Of a stretch of DNA of 5,825 nt, positions 1-5,284 are shown piece by piece; the first letter of the stretch is position 1, and every line of letters begins with the position of its first letter. The DNA is from Dehalococcoidia bacterium. GTDB taxonomy: Bacteria; Chloroflexota; Dehalococcoidia; GIF9; AB-539-J10. The DNA is taken from assembly GCA_030606385.1 (NCBI GenBank), contig JAUWGN010000076.1, forward strand, positions 1 through 5,825, in the 5' to 3' direction. The notes beneath the pieces are model-generated. The model was not told the DNA's origin. It saw only the letters and a list, made by a program, of their open reading frames with translations, and did no database searches. The translations under genes and the position numbers were made by a program.

Positions 1-1476
1 GTTGTCAGGCTCAGTTGTTAAATTCATCACCATTCCCTTATAAGGGTTTCTTTCTATCTTCTTAATGGGTAGATAAATCCAATTTTCATCAATACCAGCT
101 TGGTGAGATTGAAGAAAATGCCAGTTTTTAGGTATAGAAAAGTTAATCATTTTAGCTAGTTTGGCTGCTGCTGGACCCCAAACCTGTATTTGATAATTGT
201 AGCCGTTACTCTTAATTAGCCTTCCATTTATGACAGAGTTATTAACTTTATACTTCCCAATGCTATGAATAATATACAGACGATGTAAAATTAATCGTAA
301 GCTATAAGCGAGGCTTCTTGATACAGTGCTAGCTGAAAGCATATTTTGTGTTTCTTCGGCGTTAATCCATTGGCTACCGTCGCCACGCCAATACTTCTCA
401 ACTAAGATTTGCTGTTTCGCATGCGGCAAAGTTAGCATCCACTGGGGGATGCGCTTAGTCAAAGCACCTTTGCCAAACAAATTAACAAAGAAAGCAGCAA
501 CCAATCTTGATGATGCTAATACTCGCAGAGTGCTTTCTGTATTCGGTGAAATAGTAGCCTCCACGCCGAATACATCCACTAGAAGCTGCTTTACTTCCAA
601 GGCGTAATTTCCCTCTTCCTTACCAAAATCAAATCTAGTATGACCACCTCTTTCATCACCAGACCCTTCAGATAAGTAAAAACCAGCCAAAGCCATAAAA
701 TCACCATTAACTACTATTCTATCCTTTACAGCTACAGCAGACGGCCCACGGTTATGAGCATTCTCTTTTCTTGGTTTAATCCACCCATTACCAATATCCT
801 CAAAACCTATTCCCGCCACCTCACTAGCCTTAATTTCATGAATATCTTTTATGCTTTTCAATCTGGGGGCAAGCAAAATATGCTTTATCCGATGATTACT
901 AGCACCAGAGGTAATTAAATCTTTGGCTGGGATGAATTCAGGTGAATATTTTTTGCCTAAGCAATTTTGACAATGGGGGTTGTCTTTACCGGGAAAACAA
1001 ATTTGGTTTAATTTAGAGCAGTGCTTTGCTTTTATGGCTAAAACTGGATGCTCAGGGGTAATTTGTATTGGCTCGCTTTGATAAGGCACAGTAATTGAAA
1101 TAAGTTCCCCATCATAAGGTCGCTCCCAAACTTTGGTGACCGTGCTATAGTTACCTCTTGCATCCAGCACTTTATCACCCACTAAAATCCCCATAATTTC
1201 CTTCACATCTGGGTTGGTCAAGATTAAAGCGGTTGGTGGCATGCAAGGCACACAGGCAGTAGCTATGGTTTCTTCTTTGGGAGATATTTCAGGCTCCTGG
1301 GCAGTGGTAGTAGTAGCGGTCATCTTTTGCTCTAGGGGAGCTTTATCTTTAACCACAGGGGCAGTCATGGTGGTTACAAACTCCTCCAGTGCCTTGGTCT
1401 TATCCCTTGGGGGAAACAAGACCCTCTCAATAGGGATACGATTTGCAATATTGGTGATAAAGGCTAACCAATCCAT
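1..1476 (-). CDS. Intein-containing small protein of unknown function, C-terminal part beyond the window
   Basis: The frame is open for 492 codons from ATG 1476 to the left edge. Residues 1-77 are the N-extein. It begins with an amphipathic stretch (MDWLAFITNIANRIPIERVL), continues through a charged and then Thr/Pro/Glu-rich linker (about 24-70), and ends in ATACVP. From Cys78 the protein is an intein, described separately. The mature host protein is therefore mostly outside the window and I do not recognise it; after splicing, Cys75-Val-Pro would be followed by the first C-extein residue, perhaps re-forming a Cys-x-x-Cys motif. The start was chosen because no in-frame ATG lies just upstream and a promoter sits at leaderless distance. 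No Shine-Dalgarno sequence precedes it, unlike the other genes here. It is transcribed divergently from the rightward genes. The reading frame is very secure; the extein function is unknown. Confidence 0.93.
   Translation of the reverse strand, partial: MDWLAFITNIANRIPIERVLFPPRDKTKALEEFVTTMTAPVVKDKAPLEQKMTATTTTAQEPEISPKEETIATACVPCMPPTALILTNPDVKEIMGILVGDKVLDARGNYSTVTKVWERPYDGELISITVPYQSEPIQITPEHPVLAIKAKHCSKLNQICFPGKDNPHCQNCLGKKYSPEFIPAKDLITSGASNHRIKHILLAPRLKSIKDIHEIKASEVAGIGFEDIGNGWIKPRKENAHNRGPSAVAVKDRIVVNGDFMALAGFYLSEGSGDERGGHTRFDFGKEEGNYALEVKQLLVDVFGVEATISPNTESTLRVLASSRLVAAFFVNLFGKGALTKRIPQWMLTLPHAKQQILVEKYWRGDGSQWINAEETQNMLSASTVSRSLAYSLRLILHRLYIIHSIGKYKVNNSVINGRLIKSNGYNYQIQVWGPAAAKLAKMINFSIPKNWHFLQSHQAGIDENWIYLPIKKIERNPYKGMVMNLTTEPDN
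373..690 (-). other. LAGLIDADG (DOD) homing endonuclease core of the intein
   Basis: Two dodecapeptide motifs mark the catalytic helices. The first is LAGFYLSEGS at residues 263-272, with catalytic acid Glu270 (codon 667-669). The second is ILVEKYWRGDGS at 357-368, with Asp366 (codon 379-381). They are separated by about 94 residues, normal for a single-chain intein endonuclease in which each motif heads one DNA-binding half. Both acidic residues are intact and no frameshift interrupts the domain, so the enzyme may still be able to cleave an intein-free allele. The target would be the matching site in an uninterrupted copy of the host gene. A basic, aromatic stretch follows (about 385-440), fitting the second half-domain. 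Confidence 0.88.
961..1020 (-). other. Zinc-knuckle-like cysteine cluster inside the intein
   Basis: Residues 153-172 of the minus-strand protein carry Cys153, Cys160, Cys169 and Cys172 (C-x6-C-x8-C-x2-C), with His152 and His168 adjacent. The cluster falls directly after block B and before the endonuclease, where splicing domains do not need extra cysteines. The spacing suggests a small metal-binding insert, which might help bind DNA or make splicing sensitive to redox state or metals. All four codons were checked by position. Metal binding itself is inference. Confidence 0.5.
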
Positions 1477-1482
1477 AGTTCC

Positions 1483-1510
1483 ATTTTACCACATTACACC
1501 CTTTAGTCAA
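1483..1510 (-). promoter_or_regulatory. Bacterial-type promoter for the intein-bearing gene, probably leaderless
   Basis: Read on the minus strand, TTGACT (1505-1510) is separated by 16 bases from TAAAAT (1483-1488). Six bases (GGAACT) then lead to the A of the ATG at 1476, the position expected for the first transcribed base. The message would therefore begin at or next to its start codon, which fits the lack of a Shine-Dalgarno sequence. Box match and spacing are seen; transcription from it is inferred. Confidence 0.6.
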
Positions 1511-1536
1511 ACCCCTCTGCGGGGCCTAGCGGGTTT
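1509..1536. repeat. GC-rich inverted repeat upstream of the leftward promoter
   Basis: AAACCC (1509-1514) and GGGTTT (1531-1536) are exact inverted arms. An overlapping smaller hairpin, CCCC-TCTGC-GGGG, lies at 1512-1524. The outer left arm overlaps the -35 box of the leftward promoter by two bases, so the repeat could be a binding site for a regulator of that promoter. It has no T-run on either strand, so it is not a standard terminator. The function is unknown. Confidence 0.35.
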
Positions 1537-1564
1537 CATCCTTTGAGCTGGGGCTTTAAGACGC

Positions 1565-1593
1565 TTGAGACAGACATGACAGCACTATCTAAT
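1565..1593 (+). promoter_or_regulatory. Putative rightward promoter P1
   Basis: TTGAGA (1565-1570), a 17-base spacer and TCTAAT (1588-1593) each match the bacterial consensus at five of six bases. Transcription would begin near 1600 and give the gene at 1710 a leader of about 110 bases that includes the hairpins at 1611-1653. No other rightward gene lies between this promoter and 1710. Confidence 0.45.
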
Positions 1594-1602
1594 TCTCGTC
1601 TC

Positions 1603-1668
1603 GTCTTGTTATTTTCTACCTGAAAATTAGGGTGTGCAAGACTTTGGTCTTGCTTTTTGGTCTTTTTT
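1603..1668 (+). promoter_or_regulatory. Possible attenuator: terminator-like hairpin with a competing upstream arm
   Basis: The exact 7-bp stem GCAAGAC (1636-1642) / GTCTTGC (1647-1653) with loop TTTG is followed by T-runs at 1654-1658 and 1663-1668, like a weak intrinsic terminator in a transcript from P1. GTCTTGT at 1603-1609 can pair with the same left arm 1636-1642 (six Watson-Crick pairs and one G-U) and would prevent the terminator. A second perfect hairpin, ATTTTC (1611-1616) / GAAAAT (1622-1627), sits inside that alternative fold. The alternative reading is that these are DNA operator repeats for the winged-helix protein encoded downstream. The pairings are seen; regulation is inference. 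Confidence 0.4.
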
Positions 1669-1678
1669 GTGGTTTAAT
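1650..1678 (+). promoter_or_regulatory. Putative rightward promoter P2
   Basis: TTGCTT (1650-1655), a 17-base spacer and TTTAAT (1673-1678) would start transcription near 1685, just ahead of the AAAGGAGG ribosome binding site at 1698-1705. Its -35 box overlaps the right arm of the inverted repeat at 1636-1653, so a protein bound there could block it. ATATATAAG (1680-1688) also resembles an archaeal TATA box, but that would place the start at the ATG and waste the ribosome binding site. Confidence 0.4.
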
Positions 1679-1709
1679 AGATATATAAGACAAAGGCAAA
1701 GGAGGAGAC

Positions 1710-3026
1710 ATGGCAAATATAGTAGAGCTATTGGAGGCATTGAATAACAAGGATGTAGCACTTCCTACGGCTGATTTAGCTAAGGAACTAAAGGCATCAA
1801 AGGAGGGAACGCTCAAGCAATTAAACAGGGAAAAGGATAAGGGAACTATTGAGGGCAACAGTCAAGAAGGCTGGCTGATAACTGATGCTGGTAGAAAGGC
1901 ATTGGAAAAGGGGGAGATTCACCCATCGATGATAGATGAAGGCGTCACCAATAGGCAGCAATTTGAGGCTATTGGTCGACGCATAGGCATAAAAGAAGAC
2001 AGGATTGTCTTAGCCACTGATATTGTCTGGAGCGCTGACTTTAACGATATTACATGGGTGTGGCTGGCCCTTGGTCAGGCTGACATTGCTAATGACCTGA
2101 GGAGCGTCTGGGTGAACGCATGGCGTGCCAAACTTCATAAAGGCATCCCGGCTGAGATTGAGCCTGAGCTTACCGGAGTTGGTAAGACATTGACGGCTGA
2201 AGGAGAAAAGGATGCTCTAAGTAAGCAGGGCAGGGAGTATATAATCTATGAGGAAGAGCCGGTAAGAGTCGGTGAGAACCTTGGTGACTACAGCCTGCAA
2301 GACGCCAAGGATATCCTGGCTATAAGGGCATTAAGGAATAGATTTGCAACAGGCACTCCGCCAGGAGCAAGTACTACCCCAAAGGTCTCAGAAAGCGTAT
2401 CAGATATTCTGACTGCCCTTTCCCCCTACCTCAATAAGGAAGGAGGTTCTAATATAGATACACTGAAGGAGGTTCTCGCTGACAAGCTGGAGCTACAAAA
2501 GCAGGACATTTTGAGCAGGATCCCCCAACAGGGGACGACTCAGCCCAAGTCCTTTATTGAGCAGATCACAGATGCGGTTGCTGCTTTAGGTAGCTTGAAG
2601 GAGGTTGGCCCGCTGCTAAGGTCCATACTGGGGGTCCCGGGGCCATCTAGTAATCCTGAGACCACGCAGTTCCCCGTACAGTTGACAGGGGCTGATGGCA
2701 CACCAATTGTTATGGATTTAAGCAAGTACATCGATTTGGAGAGGTTTCGAGGTGAGGAAAGAAGAGCTGATGAGCGTCATAGTGCCATCGTGGGAGTAGC
2801 CCAGGCGGTGAGGGAGAATCTTGGTGATGGTGTTGCTGCCATAAAAGCAGCTGTGGGTGAAACTAGGAAAGTCACTGGTGCCAAAACCCCCTCAGAGCCA
2901 CAGCCCTATGAATGTTCAGATTGCCATACTCAATTTGCCATCCCTGATGTCCCCTTTGAAACGGTTAAATGTCCAAACCCCCAATGTGGCAGAGTCTACA
3001 CTAGGGAGGAGGTACTGAGTTCATGA
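1710..3026 (+). CDS. Winged-helix and zinc-ribbon protein of unknown family (438 aa)
   Basis: Residues 1-68 look like a winged helix: helix 3-11, LPTADLAKELKAS (18-30) as helix-turn, TLKQLNREKDKG (34-45) as recognition helix, then a wing and GWLITDAGRKALEKG (54-68), the classic end of such domains. Residues 77-215 form a helical domain rich in Trp (WSADFNDITWVWLALGQA) that I do not recognise. Residues 225-310 hold amphipathic helices with Pro/Gly linkers, and 345-385 form a charged helix. The C-terminus (400-430) is a zinc ribbon with Cys402-x2-Cys405 and Cys421-x4-Cys426. This layout suggests a nucleic-acid-binding protein, perhaps a regulator of this cassette or a replication or packaging factor; which of these is unknown. 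The start is supported by AAAGGAGG four bases before the ATG. It is the first gene of an operon and its stop overlaps the next start. Confidence 0.9.
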   Translation: MANIVELLEALNNKDVALPTADLAKELKASKEGTLKQLNREKDKGTIEGNSQEGWLITDAGRKALEKGEIHPSMIDEGVTNRQQFEAIGRRIGIKEDRIVLATDIVWSADFNDITWVWLALGQADIANDLRSVWVNAWRAKLHKGIPAEIEPELTGVGKTLTAEGEKDALSKQGREYIIYEEEPVRVGENLGDYSLQDAKDILAIRALRNRFATGTPPGASTTPKVSESVSDILTALSPYLNKEGGSNIDTLKEVLADKLELQKQDILSRIPQQGTTQPKSFIEQITDAVAALGSLKEVGPLLRSILGVPGPSSNPETTQFPVQLTGADGTPIVMDLSKYIDLERFRGEERRADERHSAIVGVAQAVRENLGDGVAAIKAAVGETRKVTGAKTPSEPQPYECSDCHTQFAIPDVPFETVKCPNPQCGRVYTREEVLSS

Positions 3027-3361
3027 GCTTCATGCAGAGATCAGCAAAGCATTTTCTCGTAATCAAGGCGGCCCGAGAAATCAAGAAGGAAATAGAGAAG
3101 GCAGGACTGGATGATCTCAAGATTTTGGCTGAGGCCGGCATAAGCATAGTAGGCACCTACCTTCAGGGGTGCTCTGAACAGCAGAAAGCACAATATAAGC
3201 ACGACCTCAACGCCCTATTGCAAATGGGAATCACCGCTGATATGATTCTTGATGAGGTCTCTAGACAAATGCCTGTGTTATCCCCTATAATGGATGGAAA
3301 GGGGACTTATAAGAAAAGCGAGAGCGAGCAGCTAATGAGATTCTTGGCAGAAGAGCAATAA
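3023..3361 (+). CDS. Small helical protein of unknown function (112 aa)
   Basis: A mostly alpha-helical, soluble protein with no signal peptide or membrane segment. Residues 7-37 form a strongly charged helix (IKAAREIKKEIEKAG). AGISIVGTYLQG (38-49) is a more hydrophobic helix. Residues 60-84 (DLNALLQMGITADMILDEVS) and the tail 97-110 are further helices joined by a Pro/Gly loop, VLSPIMDGKG (85-94). The ATGA overlap with the preceding gene indicates translational coupling; GGGAGGAGG (3004-3012) serves as its ribosome binding site inside that gene. Co-expression suggests it works with the winged-helix/zinc-ribbon protein, perhaps as a partner subunit, but nothing in the sequence proves contact. 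An intrinsic terminator follows. I do not recognise the family. Confidence 0.85.
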   Translation: MSFMQRSAKHFLVIKAAREIKKEIEKAGLDDLKILAEAGISIVGTYLQGCSEQQKAQYKHDLNALLQMGITADMILDEVSRQMPVLSPIMDGKGTYKKSESEQLMRFLAEEQ

Positions 3362-3388
3362 TCGCTTTTGCCTTATTCTTCCGAGTAG

Positions 3389-3426
3389 AAAGGGGCTGAC
3401 AATTGAGGTCGGCTCTTTTCCTTTTT
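3389..3426 (+). terminator. Intrinsic terminator ending the first rightward operon
   Basis: AAAGGGGCTGAC (3389-3400) pairs with GTCGGCTCTTTT (3408-3419) over 12 pairs, three of them G-U, around the 7-base loop AATTGAG. T-runs follow at 3416-3419 and 3422-3426. It lies about 30 bases after the stop codon at 3361 and ends about 15 bases before the next start, so the genes from 3441 onward need readthrough or their own promoter. Confidence 0.8.
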
Positions 3427-3440
3427 ATAAGGGAGGCAAA

Positions 3441-3755
3441 ATGAGTTTTACTCTTAAAATAAAAGATGCCCCCTGGGGTTCAGTCCGGTGGTCGGGTAGC
3501 TATGGTACAATTACTTCTGGTTGGTTGGATATCAACGAAACTTGGGACTGCCCCTATGGTGCTTATGGTACAACTGATTTAACCATTATGGTAGTGGATA
3601 GCGATTGGAATTACACACATCAAAAGACTGGTCTTGGACCAGTCTATGATGACAAGGACTATATTTACGACTGCTCCACGGGAGTACTTTCGGAGGTAAC
3701 TCCTGAAGAGCCGGAGTTCCGTGGCTTTGCTATTGAGGAATATATAACAAGGTAA
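3441..3755 (+). CDS. Small beta-rich protein of unknown function (104 aa)
   Basis: Residues 2-80 are rich in Trp, Tyr, Gly, Ser and Thr with alternating hydrophobic positions (SVRWSGSYGTITSGWLDI, then TTDLTIMVVDSDWNY), as expected of a beta-sandwich. Two cysteines (37 and 78) could pair if the protein is exported, yet there is no signal peptide. The last 14 residues, PEFRGFAIEEYITR, resemble the tail of the next protein (EFRDFEIVGYDIV), which suggests a shared strand or assembly motif. GGGAGG five bases before the ATG supports the start. It is the first gene of a tight four-gene cluster (13-base gap to the next). A structural or surface role is plausible but not shown. Confidence 0.82.
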   Translation: MSFTLKIKDAPWGSVRWSGSYGTITSGWLDINETWDCPYGAYGTTDLTIMVVDSDWNYTHQKTGLGPVYDDKDYIYDCSTGVLSEVTPEEPEFRGFAIEEYITR

Positions 3756-3768
3756 AGGAGGGTTAAAG

Positions 3769-4200
3769 ATGAATGGTCTGAGGATTAACAGTATTGAGAG
3801 GTTAGTTCAAGGCATAGCCGTAGCTGTTCCAGCTGGACAGAAGCTTGAGGCGATGATTGGTGATATAGTCAGGGTCAGCATGGGTGTCGACTACCGTGGC
3901 CCAGACATAGACGGAGAAATTCATGTTGCCTACGGCTACCAGAATGCGTGGTTTAATGAGGATGGCGCCAAACAAGAAGATGTACCGGTTCACTTCAATG
4001 CATCTATGAACTGGCAAGCCTACGACTTCACTTGTGACGTGTATATTGGAGGTAACCCAGGATACAATTTCGATATGTACGCCAAGATAATGGGAGTACC
4101 TGGCCCAGATATTTTTTCTCCTACTCTCTTTAACGTCCTTGATGTTCTGGGTGCAGCGGAGTTCCGCGACTTCGAGATAGTCGGATACGATATAGTATAA
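3769..4200 (+). CDS. DYRG-module beta-rich protein, paralogue of the next gene's N-terminus (143 aa)
   Basis: The whole protein is one beta-rich module (residues 4-128) plus a short tail. Landmarks are GIAVAVPAGQKLE (15-27), GDIVRVSMGVDYRGP (31-45) and YNFDMYAKI (99-107). The same landmarks occur in the same order in residues 5-125 of the downstream 350-residue protein, so the two arose by duplication. The tail EFRDFEIVGYDIV (131-143) instead echoes the end of the upstream 104-residue protein. There is no signal peptide, no membrane segment and only one cysteine (89). AGGAGGG precedes the ATG and the gaps on either side are 13 and 10 bases, so it is co-transcribed. The fold may be jelly-roll or Ig-like, as in many capsid and surface modules; this is inference and no function is recognised. 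Confidence 0.84.
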   Translation: MNGLRINSIERLVQGIAVAVPAGQKLEAMIGDIVRVSMGVDYRGPDIDGEIHVAYGYQNAWFNEDGAKQEDVPVHFNASMNWQAYDFTCDVYIGGNPGYNFDMYAKIMGVPGPDIFSPTLFNVLDVLGAAEFRDFEIVGYDIV

Positions 4201-4210
4201 GAGGTAAGTT

Positions 4211-5263
4211 ATGAATATCGTAGGCATAGAAGTCAGGCGTAATACTGGAGTAGCCGTTGGCGTCATTGCCGGAGAGAAGGTAGAGCTTACCTACGGTGAT
4301 ACGCTACGAGTCAATGTAAACTTCGATTATCGAGGCATTAGCCAAACTGTTACACTTTACGGTGCCATAGGTGTCCGTGCACCCCTATCCTTCGATGAAA
4401 TCCTTCATAATGAAGTCAGTATAGACCTTCCTGAATCTCTCACTTTTACTCCATGCCCTAGAAGCGTTGATATTCCAATAACAGCCGACATTAACCCAGG
4501 TACTGACTATGACCTATATGTAAAAATCAGGGAATATCCCGAGGCTGGTTTGCCTGAGGTTGATAATGTTATAGACATAGTTGGCATGCCACCTACATAT
4601 GAGCTTATTCAAGAGACCATCTATCCCTTTTCCTACATATACGATGGCGAAGTGGAGGTGACTATAGCTACCTTTAAGATAGACCCCTTCCTCCCATCAG
4701 CTTGGGCAGGGGAGTTATTTGCCAAAAAGCTAGATGAAGAGTACAGGGCGAGAGGCGGTCGCCCCCTAGAAGTAAGAGTATATGTTGATAAAACACCTCT
4801 TTTATGGACGGACTATAGGATTGAGCTCATAGGGACCCCACTGGGAGAAGAAGTTGAGGTAGCCGCAGTAGGAGTGGCTGGTATTCCTATTGCGATAGCT
4901 GTTCTCATTATAGCTCTGGCTATAATAGCGGTCATTGTTGTAGCTACCTTGATGTGGGAAAGATTCCAAGCTAGCTTTGAGCAAAAGCCGGGGCTAGAGG
5001 AAGTCAAGCCGGCATGGGGGAAAGAGACATTAATTTTAGCTATCCAAGACGCTGAGGTACATTGGGAACGCCCAGTCACCCCCCCGGAGACCTTGGTGGG
5101 TATGTCCGAAGAGGAGCTACGAGTCCTCCTTGACCAGATAGCCGAGGAAGAAGTACCATCAGAGGTAATTTGGTTGCCGCTAGCTGTGGTTGGTGGTATA
5201 GCCATCTTAGGGGCTGGGGTAGCTGTTGCCGTAGTCTCATATAAACGTAAGGGGAAGCCTTGA
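4211..5263 (+). CDS. Membrane protein with N-terminal DYRG module and two transmembrane segments (350 aa)
   Basis: Residues 5-125 are the DYRG module shared with the preceding gene (GVAVGVIAGEKVE, GDTLRVNVNFDYRG, YDLYVKI). Residues 128-210 form a second alpha/beta domain (YELIQETIYPFSYIYDG, RGGRPLEVRVYVDKTPLLWT). A long hydrophobic segment follows at about 220-248 (IPIAIAVLIIALAIIAVIVV), then a charged loop of about 70 residues rich in Glu with Pro-Pro turns (250-318). A second membrane segment at 319-343 ends in the basic tail YKRKGKP. By the positive-inside tendency that tail is probably cytoplasmic. With two spans the N-terminal domains would be on the same side, which fits the lack of a signal peptide. 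GAGG precedes the ATG. It probably anchors a complex made with its neighbours, but the function is unknown. Confidence 0.86.
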   Translation: MNIVGIEVRRNTGVAVGVIAGEKVELTYGDTLRVNVNFDYRGISQTVTLYGAIGVRAPLSFDEILHNEVSIDLPESLTFTPCPRSVDIPITADINPGTDYDLYVKIREYPEAGLPEVDNVIDIVGMPPTYELIQETIYPFSYIYDGEVEVTIATFKIDPFLPSAWAGELFAKKLDEEYRARGGRPLEVRVYVDKTPLLWTDYRIELIGTPLGEEVEVAAVGVAGIPIAIAVLIIALAIIAVIVVATLMWERFQASFEQKPGLEEVKPAWGKETLILAIQDAEVHWERPVTPPETLVGMSEEELRVLLDQIAEEEVPSEVIWLPLAVVGGIAILGAGVAVAVVSYKRKGKP

Positions 5264-5284
5264 TAACCAAAGAAGGAGGATAAC

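Larger units (their letters stand above)
1..1245 (-). mobile_element. Large intein with LAGLIDADG homing endonuclease (C-terminus cut by window edge)
   Basis: A self-splicing protein element that should excise itself and ligate the flanking exteins. Block A runs from Cys78 (nucleophile, codon 1243-1245) to about residue 105 and contains ILTNPDVKEI and the VGDKVLD signature. Block B is ITPEHPVL (139-146), with the Thr140-x-x-His143 residues that activate the N-terminal splice. The endonuclease domain lies between about 255 and 440. Residues 466-492 (WIYLPIKKIE, then YKGMVMNLTTEPDN) match the approach to and start of block F; the final His-Asn of block G and the +1 extein nucleophile would lie a short way beyond position 1. 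At least 415 residues are present, the usual size of endonuclease-bearing inteins. Hand counts give 25-42% GC in four 60-base lines inside it (121-180, 181-240, 241-300, 601-660), against 47-53% in three lines of the N-extein, consistent with separate acquisition. Cys75 is an alternative but less likely first residue, because Cys78-Met-Pro-Pro fits the usual spacing to VGD better. Confidence 0.93.

Noticed and set aside
326..607. Plus-strand open frame of 93 codons
   Set aside because: It lies wholly inside the endonuclease part of the minus-strand intein, whose motifs are unmistakable. It is a shadow frame with no ribosome binding site.
1223..1260. Cys75 as the first residue of the intein
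   Set aside because: Cys78-Met-Pro-Pro gives the usual distance of about 23 residues to the VGD of block A; Cys75 would add three residues. It cannot be excluded without an intein-free homologue.
1214..1546. Plus-strand open frame of 110 codons
   Set aside because: It overlaps the N-extein, intein start and leftward promoter on the other strand. The hydrophobic runs in its translation come from reading the Thr/Ala-rich linker backwards.
3403..3431. TTGAGG-17-TATAAG as a promoter for the gene at 3441
   Set aside because: The boxes and spacing are good, but they fall in the loop and T-run of the terminator, and transcription would begin near 3438, removing the clear GGGAGG ribosome binding site. 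It could give a leaderless message, but the evidence conflicts, so I did not list it.
3802..4266. Minus-strand open frame of 154 codons
   Set aside because: It spans two plus-strand genes that have ribosome binding sites and are paralogous at protein level. Its own translation shows no domain and it has no start signal.
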